This document shows positions 15,533 to 22,461 of a DNA stretch of 22,565 nucleotides, in pieces. The notes beneath the pieces were generated by a model. It ran no database searches, was not told where the DNA came from, and saw nothing but the letters and a program-made list of their open reading frames with translations. Numbering within the stretch: position 1 is the stretch's first letter; each line of letters starts with the position of its first letter. The stretch covers positions 1-22,565 of the forward strand of contig JAIOYM010000008.1 of the NCBI GenBank assembly GCA_021741085.1, read 5' to 3'. A program made the translations under genes and the position numbers. The DNA comes from Rickettsiaceae bacterium. Lineage in GTDB: Bacteria; Pseudomonadota; Alphaproteobacteria; Rickettsiales; Rickettsiaceae.

Positions 15533-15943
15533 TTATTTAATATGAGGGGGTAAATAATTATTTGTTATAGAGTTTTTATGGTCAATAAGTAAGCTATTAA
15601 ATGAATTACCCTTAGGGGCGAAAAGAAGATCGTTTTCCATCTCTTTGACTAGCTTTGTATATTTTTGAGTTTTTGAGTCGTCAAAGGTTTCTGCGGGTAA
15701 GTTAAAGAACTGAGAAAAGCTTGTATCTACACCTGTTGTAGAGTTGCTTTGTGACATCGAATAGGTGGAGCTAGTAGTTACTTTTTCGGAGATAGTTATT
15801 GAGGATTTATCATCAACTTCGATCTCTTGAGGTTTACTTTGTAACTGTGAATAGTTGTCTTTAACTGATGTTTTGTTACCACAAGCAGTAGTAAGTAATA
15901 ATATTGCAGCAAAGGATAAGATTGTTTTTGCAAACTTTAACAT
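15533..15943 (-). CDS. Small lipoprotein with a Pal-derived signal peptide
   Basis: A 136-residue predicted lipoprotein, lipobox LTTA-C21. The first 29 residues match Pal almost exactly (MLKFAKT.LSFAAILLL.TACG.K.SVKD), at DNA level too, but the mature part lacks the OmpA domain. It is Ser/Thr-rich and apparently disordered (about 30-75), then has a short region with likely helix (FSQFFNLPAETFDDSKTQKY and on to about 105) and a polar tail ending NNYLPPHIK. I recognise no family. The leader should give lipidation and outer-membrane delivery, as for Pal. It has its own good promoter at 15984-16012 and GAGG before the ATG. It ends 14 bp from the end of era. It may be a fusion of a duplicated leader to new sequence, or a Pal copy with a replaced mature part. 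Confidence 0.7.
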   Translation of the reverse strand: MLKFAKTILSFAAILLLTTACGNKTSVKDNYSQLQSKPQEIEVDDKSSITISEKVTTSSTYSMSQSNSTTGVDTSFSQFFNLPAETFDDSKTQKYTKLVKEMENDLLFAPKGNSFNSLLIDHKNSITNNYLPPHIK

Positions 15944-15983
15944 AGGTGCCTCATGGTTTTTATATTAAATAAAAAGTATAACT
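15858..15983 (-). repeat. Pal leader plus signal-peptide module, copy 2
   Basis: Direct copy of 14292-14418 in the same orientation, about 1.57 kb away, with era between. It includes the 5' untranslated region, ribosome binding site and first 29 codons of the lipoprotein gene. Copy 2 has TGAGG where copy 1 has AGGAGG at the ribosome binding site. Confidence 0.88.
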
Positions 15984-16012
15984 TTTATAGCATAATGAGA
16001 TTTTTATTTCAA
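15984..16012 (-). promoter_or_regulatory. Promoter of the small lipoprotein gene
   Basis: On the minus strand TTGAAA (16007-16012) and TATAAA (15984-15989) are separated by exactly 17 bp, about 41 bp before the ATG. This is a close match to a sigma-70 promoter. It lies just outside the duplicated block, so the lipoprotein gene may not share pal's promoter. Confidence 0.6.
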
Positions 16013-16126
16013 CCTTCAACTTTAATAACTAGTAAAAACAGCTGTTAAAAATATTTTCCATCGAATTACTAGAATTTTCTATGTTACAATAAGTTCAAAG
16101 TTTAAATTAATCTTCAATATAATTTA

Positions 16127-18754
16127 ATGATATATCGAGTAAAGGCTCAATGTCAATATTTGCAGACTATAGCAGATTTTTTATACGCAAATTACTTAGT
16201 TGAATTAGACAAAGTGACCATTATATTACCTAGTGGTGTAGCATGTTATTATCTTAAAGAATTGCTAAAATCTAATATTAATAAGTCGACATTTTTACCC
16301 GAAATAACACCAATAATTAATCTTCGTTATCTGTATGTAGAAAAAGAGAATATAGCTAGTTACGAACAAAAATATGCTTTGGCTTCTATTATAAAATCTT
16401 ACAATAGTTTGCACATAGATTTTGTTACTGCTTTAAAGCTTGTAGATAATCTATACAATTTAATCAGTAAATTCGCATATAATGATGTGGATATGGCTGA
16501 TTTAGATAATATTATAGATCTTGAAAATGAGCCAGAGCATTGGTATATAACACAAAATCTTTTAAAGTTTACAAGCTCGCAGTGGCGTAGTTATCTGAAT
16601 AATAACAACAAGATAGATTTTGCACAAAACTACTTAAGAATAGTCAAAACTCTCCCTGAGATCATTACCAAGAATAGTAATAGAGTTTTTATTTTAGCGG
16701 GTTTTTTTGGAGATAATAAAATATTGCAAACAATGATTAAAGAATGTTCTTTAATTAAGAATTGCCATGTAATTCTACCCCCGTTTGATTTAAAAAACAA
16801 AGTAGAGATTAACTCTGATTTAGCATCTACTAACCCATTCTTTTTCATCAGAAATTTTTTAGAAAATAGTAATATACTAGCTACTGATATTTTGGAATTA
16901 AATAAAGATTGCAAGGTAAATAGCGAAAGTAAGATTCAGTATTTTTCTGCATATAATATACGCGAAGAAGTAAAGCTTATAGTAACTACTATACAAGAAA
17001 TTATATACAAGGAAGCTGCCGCTAAAATTCTTTTAGTTACCGAAAATACAAAATTAATAAATCTACTGAGCAATTCATTAACAAACTTAGGAATTGTTAT
17101 AAATAATCATATAGCTTACAACTTTTTAGATGACGTAGTTGCATTGCTATTTATAGAAATGGCAAATATTTTTTCTCATGAATTAGACTTGCAGTCTCTT
17201 ATTAATGTTCTAAAAAACCCATTTTTTTTAAAACACAACATAGCTAGATTAGAAAGTGAGATAATAAAAAACAATGAAGGTCATGTTCATGTAAGTGAGA
17301 TTCTAGCTAAATATCAACAATATTATCCTTGCTTGGAATATTTGAATGAAGTTTTTTCAAAAAAATCCCAGTGTAAAAAAATCAAAGATATAGCTTTGTT
17401 ACACATAGAATTATTTAAATATTTTTATGAAGAGCATGAATATCTAAGCGACTTATTTGAGTTATTATTAAATGTAGTTAGCTTGTTGGATGATTCTAAG
17501 GCTTTGATTGAGTATAAAGAAATACTTAAAATTTTTCTGAATTCCAAAAACAATCTAGAGAAAATATCGCAAGACGCTAAAGTTATAATAGTTAAGGCTA
17601 ATGACTCTATAATGATAGATAGTAAATATGTAATTATTCCTGAATTTAATGACGATATTTGGCCTAAAGATCTAGAAGAAGATACTTGGTTAACACCAAC
17701 AGTAAGAAATAAATTAGCTTTTTCTGGCGACAAACATCGTATTTCACTGAGCTTTTATATATTTGCTTGTTTACAAAGTCGTAAAAATGTTTACTTAACA
17801 AGGTCTTTGTATTGTAACAAAAAACCCACAAATGCCTCTAGATTTAGTAGAGTTTTATCCCAAAATATGTCGGATAGTAAAAAGGACTCAACTAATATAT
17901 CTAACCAAAATCCTGCAATAGAAAGTAATGATTTTGTTGGCGCTTATCTTGAAAGCGCTAGATATTTTCCCAATAAAATGTCAGCTTCCTCTATCGAGTT
18001 GTTAGTTAGAAATCCTTACGGTCTATATGCTGGCAAGATATTGAAATTATCTAAATTTAAATATTTACATGATTTTGACAGCAACACTGAATTTGGTAGC
18101 TTTTTGCATAAGGTTATAGAGCTATATACCAAAAACTTTATGCATTATAGTAATGTAAATTTGCGCGATGAGTTTTTAGCCATATCAGATAGAATTTTAT
18201 CTAAAAATTATGCCCCCTTTAAATCATGGTGGCAAAGAAGGCTCAATAATTTTGCAGATAGTTTTATAGCATTTGATCTTAATAGACGAAGTAATATAGT
18301 AAAAATATTTTCAGAACATTCGGGTGAAATAGTTTTAGATCTTGTAGATAGAAGTCAAAAAATAACAGCAATAGCTGATAGAATAGAAATATGTAGAGAG
18401 AATAAAGTGCATATTTTGGATTATAAAACAGGAACTTTACCGTCTAATAAAGATGTAGGGCAGGGGCTTTCACCTCAGCTTATAGTTAACGCACTTGTAG
18501 CTTATTATGGTGGATTTAAAGAAGTTCCTAGCTCTAGCATGATAGAGCTTTATTATGTTAAACTATCTACTAAAGAGCCATTTGTTCAAACTTATCCTGT
18601 AAAAATAAACTTAGAAGAACTATTATCTCATAAAGGTGCATTAAGTAGTTTGTTGAAATTTTATTCTAGTGATAACGCAGTTTTTATTGCTCACCCTAAT
18701 AAAGCTCATAGCCCTAAATATGATGACTATAAGCATTTAGCAAGAGTAGTATAA
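16127..18754 (+). CDS. addB: AddB, double-strand break repair helicase-nuclease subunit
   Basis: An 875-residue protein like alphaproteobacterial AddB. The N-terminus begins like a UvrD-type helicase fold but has IILPSGVACYYLKELL where a Walker A would lie, so no ATP-binding motif is seen; inactive helicase parts are usual for AddB in this group. The C-terminal PD-(D/E)XK nuclease domain is visible: MSASSIELLVRNPYGLYAGK from residue 618, then EFGSFLHKVIE, then LDYKTGTLP with catalytic D765 and K767, then SPQLIVNALVAYYGG. With AddA it resects double-strand breaks for recombination. addA is usually next to addB but is not in this window: the next gene starts from the other strand. Length is slightly short for the family. 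Confidence 0.85.
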   Translation: MIYRVKAQCQYLQTIADFLYANYLVELDKVTIILPSGVACYYLKELLKSNINKSTFLPEITPIINLRYLYVEKENIASYEQKYALASIIKSYNSLHIDFVTALKLVDNLYNLISKFAYNDVDMADLDNIIDLENEPEHWYITQNLLKFTSSQWRSYLNNNNKIDFAQNYLRIVKTLPEIITKNSNRVFILAGFFGDNKILQTMIKECSLIKNCHVILPPFDLKNKVEINSDLASTNPFFFIRNFLENSNILATDILELNKDCKVNSESKIQYFSAYNIREEVKLIVTTIQEIIYKEAAAKILLVTENTKLINLLSNSLTNLGIVINNHIAYNFLDDVVALLFIEMANIFSHELDLQSLINVLKNPFFLKHNIARLESEIIKNNEGHVHVSEILAKYQQYYPCLEYLNEVFSKKSQCKKIKDIALLHIELFKYFYEEHEYLSDLFELLLNVVSLLDDSKALIEYKEILKIFLNSKNNLEKISQDAKVIIVKANDSIMIDSKYVIIPEFNDDIWPKDLEEDTWLTPTVRNKLAFSGDKHRISLSFYIFACLQSRKNVYLTRSLYCNKKPTNASRFSRVLSQNMSDSKKDSTNISNQNPAIESNDFVGAYLESARYFPNKMSASSIELLVRNPYGLYAGKILKLSKFKYLHDFDSNTEFGSFLHKVIELYTKNFMHYSNVNLRDEFLAISDRILSKNYAPFKSWWQRRLNNFADSFIAFDLNRRSNIVKIFSEHSGEIVLDLVDRSQKITAIADRIEICRENKVHILDYKTGTLPSNKDVGQGLSPQLIVNALVAYYGGFKEVPSSSMIELYYVKLSTKEPFVQTYPVKINLEELLSHKGALSSLLKFYSSDNAVFIAHPNKAHSPKYDDYKHLARVV

Positions 18755-18766
18755 AACAAAATTATA

Positions 18767-19489
18767 CTAACTGATCATAATAGCTGATAGTATTCTTCTT
18801 TTTTCTAATCCTCGAGAGCGACGCCAACTAAAACATTCGGGATTATCATAACTACATTTTCTTATAGTTGAAGTTAGAGTGGTAATTCCTATTTTTCTTA
18901 ATTCAATTTCTACTAAACTTGGTAAATCAAAATAAAAAGAGTCCTTAGAATCTGTTTTTAAAAATAAATCATCGTAGCTATTATCTATGTTACAAAAGAT
19001 GTTGTATAATTCTTTGGATACCTCATAACGTCTTTGACTTATGGCGGGGCCAATTATTGCATATAAGTTATCTATAAAAGGAAAATTGCGCTCTAAAATA
19101 GTTGAAAATTCTTTGATTATACCGGCAGCAGTCCCTCTCCAGCCGCAATGCAGAGAAGCAATAAAATCACCTTTAGAATTAGTGATTAAAACCGGAACGC
19201 AGTCGGCAGTAAGAACACCTATTGCTATATTTGACGCAGTGGTTATTATACCGTCTGCCTCAATATTTGCATATGAATCACGACCATCATCTATTATAAT
19301 TTTAGGGCTATGCACCTGCTTTAGCAGTAATATTTTTTTTGCATTAAGATCTTTGCATACAGAACTTATATTATTTACTATTTCAGCTTCAGAGATTGTT
19401 GCTTCTGGTTTATAATAATGAGTAGAATCTTTATAAGAGTTATCAAAAATTTGATATTTTATATTTTTAGGCCATGGATACGCTGTCAT
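18767..19489 (-). CDS. pgeF: PgeF (YfiH), peptidoglycan editing factor / multicopper-oxidase-like purine nucleoside enzyme family
   Basis: A 240-residue YfiH/DUF152-family protein. Metal-site residues are visible: H60 in LKQVHS, C97 in LTADCVPVL and H114 in HCGWRG, spaced as in E. coli YfiH. The tail carries CSYDNPECFSWRRSRG, also typical. Members have been reported as polyphenol oxidases, as adenosine-acting nucleoside enzymes, and as an editing factor that removes misplaced L-Ser from peptidoglycan precursors; the actual role here is not decided by sequence. The 3' end lies 12 bp from the end of convergent addB. The ATG at 19489 is inside the coding start of the plus-strand gene, a 16-bp head-to-head overlap. 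The conserved fold begins within about ten residues, so a much later start is unlikely. Confidence 0.9.
   Translation of the reverse strand: MTAYPWPKNIKYQIFDNSYKDSTHYYKPEATISEAEIVNNISSVCKDLNAKKILLLKQVHSPKIIIDDGRDSYANIEADGIITTASNIAIGVLTADCVPVLITNSKGDFIASLHCGWRGTAAGIIKEFSTILERNFPFIDNLYAIIGPAISQRRYEVSKELYNIFCNIDNSYDDLFLKTDSKDSFYFDLPSLVEIELRKIGITTLTSTIRKCSYDNPECFSWRRSRGLEKRRILSAIMIS
19441..19456. promoter_or_regulatory. 16-bp dyad TATCAAA-AA-TTTGATA at the divergent overlap
   Basis: A perfect 7-bp inverted repeat with a 2-bp centre ends 17 bp before the ATG of the plus-strand gene and lies within the 5' coding region of pgeF. Size and symmetry fit a dimeric repressor site. A chance AT-rich palindrome cannot be excluded. 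Confidence 0.3.
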
Positions 19490-20307
19490 ATTTAAAATTT
19501 GAAGAATTTATTTTAAACTTTGCTGCAAAAATTAGAAAAACACAAGTGCTAAAAAGATTTATTGATAAATTATACAATGATTTTGAAGTAAAAGTGCTGG
19601 TAGGAGTAGAATTTGAATTTTATCTTTCTTACGATTTCTCAGAAGAACTGTCACGCATTATACAAATTCCATTAAAGGAGGAGAGGGGGCGTTTTCAGTA
19701 TGAAATAGATATTAAGCCTAGTAGTGACCTTGTAAAATTAATAGAAGAATTTGATGGTATAAAAGAAAAAATACAGGATTACGCTAAAAAGCTTGATGCC
19801 CAAGCTATATTTTCAGCTAAGCCTTATCTAGATGATTACGGTAGCAGCATTCATGTGCATATTAATTTACTGAGCAAAGAAGGCGGCAATTTATTTGATG
19901 ATTTAAAATACAAAGACCTTGTTGCATCAAGTTTGTGTGATTCTATGGCTAATGATTTTTTAGCTTTTGCTCCTACTAGAAATTGCTATTTGCGGTACGA
20001 TAAAAACTATATGGCGCCAACTAAAATATGCTACGGTAACAATAATCGTAGTGTTGCTATAAGAACTCCAGATGCTACTCCTAAAAGATTAGAGCACAGA
20101 GTTTCTTCGTCAAGCGCAGATTTATATTTAGTTTTATATTGTATTTTAAACTCAGTATACAAAGGTTTATCTTCAAAAGACTATATTTGTGACTACCCCA
20201 AAATATATGGCAATGCTTTTGATGAGCAGTATAAGTTGAAAAATTTTCCACAAGATATAACAAAGGCTTACAGCAATTTCGTTGTGGCCCATGAAGATTG
20301 GATCTAA
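19474..20307 (+). CDS. Short glutamine-synthetase-like protein
   Basis: A 277-residue protein with the catalytic core signatures of the glutamine synthetase superfamily: VGVEFEFYL (E46, E48), FQYEID (E77), GSSIHVHINL (H127, H129), FAPTRNCYLRY, then MAPTKICYGNNNRSVAIR (R192, R197) and KRLEHRV (E207, R209). These correspond to metal, ATP and glutamate-binding positions of GlnA. It is far shorter than GlnA (about 440-470): only 42 residues precede the first motif, so the N-terminal beta-grasp domain is missing, and the C-terminal part after EHR is reduced. The substrate may therefore differ; a gamma-glutamyl-amine ligase is one option, unproven. It starts inside pgeF on the opposite strand. Promoter sequence must lie within pgeF. 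Confidence 0.78.
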   Translation: MDTLSYLKFEEFILNFAAKIRKTQVLKRFIDKLYNDFEVKVLVGVEFEFYLSYDFSEELSRIIQIPLKEERGRFQYEIDIKPSSDLVKLIEEFDGIKEKIQDYAKKLDAQAIFSAKPYLDDYGSSIHVHINLLSKEGGNLFDDLKYKDLVASSLCDSMANDFLAFAPTRNCYLRYDKNYMAPTKICYGNNNRSVAIRTPDATPKRLEHRVSSSSADLYLVLYCILNSVYKGLSSKDYICDYPKIYGNAFDEQYKLKNFPQDITKAYSNFVVAHEDWI

Positions 20308-20312
20308 ATCTT

Positions 20313-20364
20313 TATTGAATAGTTGAGAAAAACTTGATATAATACTATAAAACAGTATTCAATA
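20313..20364 (+). promoter_or_regulatory. Promoter of the desaturase gene, flanked by a 9-bp inverted repeat
   Basis: TTGAAT (20315-20320) and TATAAT (20338-20343) are exactly 17 bp apart, a near-consensus sigma-70 promoter 38 bp before the ATG. TATTGAATA (20313-20321, over the -35) and its inverse TATTCAATA (20356-20364, just after the likely start site) bracket it, centres about 43 bp apart, close to four helical turns. This suits a pair of operator half-sites or a transcript hairpin. Confidence 0.6.
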
Positions 20365-20380
20365 GCAAAATATCGAAATT

Positions 20381-21565
20381 ATGAAAAAAATCAATACTTT
20401 AACTTTTTTTGCGTTGATAATTATACCAATTTTATTGATCGCGCTGTTATATATATATACCACTAATTACAACGTTGGGTGGAAAGAAATAACGCTGGCG
20501 GTAATTAGTTATTATGTATGCAATATTACTGTAGGTATAGGTTTTCATCGTTATTGGTCGCACTCTTCTTATAAAACAAACAAATTCGTTGAGTTTGTTT
20601 TAGTGATTTTAAGCGCTGGAACTTTGCAAGGACCAGTTTTATATTGGATAAGTGATCATTATTTGCACCATACTTACACGGACAAAGAACATGATCCACA
20701 TTCACCATTGAAATATCAAAATAGACTTTTAGGTTTCCTCTGGTCTCATATAGGCTGGTTGCTGGTAAAAGATAGCTCAACCCATACTATTATTCCAGCC
20801 GTAACAAAAAAATATGGTAAAGATAAATTATTAATGTGGCAACTTAAATATTATTTACATATCGCTATATTTATGAATTTAATATTACCAGCAATAGTGG
20901 GTTATTTATTTATAGCTAGTGATTTACAAGGAGTTTTGGCCGGTATAACTTTTGTGGGTGTAGGAAGAGCTTTCCAACAACAAGCTACCTTTTTTATTAA
21001 TTCCTTATGCCATTTTTATGGAAGTAGAAACTATAGCGAAAACACCTCTGGTGATATTTGGTGGCTTGCACCATTTTTACTAGGAGAAAATTATCATAAT
21101 TATCACCATGCCTTTCCGAGTGATTACAGAAATGGAGCAAAATGGTATCATTTTGATGTACATAAATGGATAATATATTGCATGAGTAAATTAGGTTTGG
21201 CTTGGGATCTTAATCGTACTGATGAAGTTAGAGTAAAAGCTAAAGTAGAATACATAGAAAAACAAAATCAAAATTTTGTTAGGGATGAATGGATAAAACT
21301 TGCAACAAAAACAGAGGAATTAAAACTTTTGCTTGGTTCTAAGCTTTCTAACATCGAAAAATCTTCTATTTTGATAAAACAAAAACTAAAAAATAAATTT
21401 GACGATATTGGAGTGAAATTAGAGAAACTCTATCAGCAGGCTTCAATTTTTACTACAGCTCCAGAAAGTTCCTCTGATAGAATTATAAAGAAATCTGCTT
21501 CGGCTTTAGCTGGATTTGAGTCCAAGATAAAATATCTTATCCGGTATTATAAACTTAGTGCTTAA
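20381..21565 (+). CDS. Membrane fatty acid desaturase (acyl-CoA/lipid delta-9 type) with C-terminal extension
   Basis: A 394-residue membrane diiron desaturase. The three histidine boxes are HRYWSH (56-61), HHTYTD preceded by DHYL (H93, H96, H97), and NYHNYHH (H239, H242, H243), plus H201 in NSLCHFYGSR. This is the ligand set of the stearoyl-CoA/OLE1-type delta-9 class. Hydrophobic segments at about 7-27, 37-55, 70-85 and 150-190 flank them. The enzyme introduces a double bond into a fatty acyl chain and raises membrane fluidity. Residues about 285-394 are a charged, helical, probably coiled-coil tail rich in Lys and Glu, not part of the catalytic domain and unlike the cytochrome b5 tail of yeast OLE1. 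It has a strong promoter at 20313-20364. Confidence 0.88.
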   Translation: MKKINTLTFFALIIIPILLIALLYIYTTNYNVGWKEITLAVISYYVCNITVGIGFHRYWSHSSYKTNKFVEFVLVILSAGTLQGPVLYWISDHYLHHTYTDKEHDPHSPLKYQNRLLGFLWSHIGWLLVKDSSTHTIIPAVTKKYGKDKLLMWQLKYYLHIAIFMNLILPAIVGYLFIASDLQGVLAGITFVGVGRAFQQQATFFINSLCHFYGSRNYSENTSGDIWWLAPFLLGENYHNYHHAFPSDYRNGAKWYHFDVHKWIIYCMSKLGLAWDLNRTDEVRVKAKVEYIEKQNQNFVRDEWIKLATKTEELKLLLGSKLSNIEKSSILIKQKLKNKFDDIGVKLEKLYQQASIFTTAPESSSDRIIKKSASALAGFESKIKYLIRYYKLSA

Positions 21566-21616
21566 TTAGATAGATTTATATTTCATAACAAATAATAAAA
21601 TAAAAAGGGAGCACTC

Positions 21617-22240
21617 ATGACAAATATTTATGAAAATAACAAGGCTTTTGTAGGTCAAAATGCTATAGACTTTACTTTAAAAGCTGTTATGGCTGACAAT
21701 TCAATAGCTGAATTTAATCTTAAAAATTATATTGCTGGACATAAGGCTGTTTTGTTTTTTTATCCACTTGACTTCACTTTTGTTTGCCCTTCAGAACTTA
21801 TAGCTATAAATAATAGATTAGCAGAGTTCAACAAGCGTAAAACTAAAGTTATGGCAATTAGTGTTGATTCACATTTTTCACACTTAGCTTGGAAAAAAAC
21901 AAGTCATAACGATGGTGGTGTAGGCAACCTTCAATTTCCTATGTTATCTGATTTTAATAAAAAGGTTAGTTCTGATTATGGGGTTCTAATAGAGAATGAT
22001 GGTGTAGCTTTAAGAGGTAGTTTTATTATTGATACTGATTTTACTGTTAGGCACATCACTATCAACGACCTTCCTTTAGGGCGCAATATAGACGAAATGA
22101 TTCGACTGCTTGATGCGATAGATTACCATAATACTAATGGAGAAGTTTGTCCTGCTGGTTGGAATCAGGGTAAGGGAGGGATGACTGCAACATCTGAAGG
22201 TGTAGCTGATTATTTAGCTTCCCATAGTTCGGAATTGTAA
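21617..22240 (+). CDS. Typical 2-Cys peroxiredoxin (AhpC/TSA family, Prx1 type)
   Basis: A 207-residue peroxidase. The peroxidatic cysteine C57 is in FYPLDFTFVCPSE, and the resolving cysteine C178 in GEVCPAGW near the C-terminus, as in typical 2-Cys Prx dimers. The conserved Arg is in ALRGSF (R133). It reduces hydrogen peroxide and organic peroxides in the cytoplasm, with thioredoxin or AhpF as the reductant. A GGVG motif (100-103) resembles the GGLG of the sensitive subgroup, but there is no C-terminal YF motif, so easy hyperoxidation is not indicated. GGGAG seven bases before the ATG is a good Shine-Dalgarno sequence. It lies 51 bp after the desaturase gene and may share its promoter; no separate promoter is clear. 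Confidence 0.94.
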   Translation: MTNIYENNKAFVGQNAIDFTLKAVMADNSIAEFNLKNYIAGHKAVLFFYPLDFTFVCPSELIAINNRLAEFNKRKTKVMAISVDSHFSHLAWKKTSHNDGGVGNLQFPMLSDFNKKVSSDYGVLIENDGVALRGSFIIDTDFTVRHITINDLPLGRNIDEMIRLLDAIDYHNTNGEVCPAGWNQGKGGMTATSEGVADYLASHSSEL

Positions 22241-22324
22241 AATATTTTTTGTTCCAAACTGTCGATTTATATTGTTTTCGTGTCATTAAGGAGCTTTTGA
22301 CATAATACGATTTTCTCTGGGTTA

Positions 22325-22355
22325 AGCTCTATACATGGTCAAAAAATGTATAGCT
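22325..22355. terminator. Hairpin downstream of the peroxiredoxin gene
   Basis: A 10-bp stem with a two-base bulge, AGC(TC)TATACAT and ATGTATAGCT, around a 9-nt loop, 85 bp after the peroxiredoxin stop. No T-run follows, so it may be a stem of a structured region rather than a terminator. Confidence 0.25.
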
Positions 22356-22362
22356 GTACCAC

Positions 22363-22428
22363 TTCAAACCATACTTTTCAAGGGCTTCTTCCATTTATTA
22401 AAAAAATTGTAGGGTAGTATGGTTTGAA
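22363..22428. repeat. 13-bp inverted repeat, possible MITE-like ends
   Basis: TTCAAACCATACT (22363-22375) and its exact inverse AGTATGGTTTGAA (22416-22428) enclose 40 bases without coding sequence. The right arm runs directly into dispersed repeat copy B. Short inverted ends around a small non-coding core are the look of a miniature inverted-repeat element, but no target-site duplication is evident. Confidence 0.45.
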
Positions 22429-22461
22429 AATTCAAAAGTGAAGTGCAACGTTGTTTTTGAT
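22423..22461 (+). repeat. Dispersed intergenic repeat, copy B
   Basis: Matches copy A at 148-185 with a handful of substitutions. This copy contains the dyad TTTGAA-AA-TTCAAA and the palindrome CAACGTTG. Same orientation as copy A, more than 22 kb apart. Confidence 0.55.

Noticed and set aside
16029..16072. CTAGTAA / TTACTAG pair and a nested AACAGCTGTT palindrome upstream of addB
   Set aside because: The long loop and low complexity make chance likely; there is no T-run or clear promoter relation.
19041..19415. 124-codon plus-strand frame opposite pgeF
   Set aside because: Antisense to the conserved PgeF core; its length follows from codon bias of the real gene.
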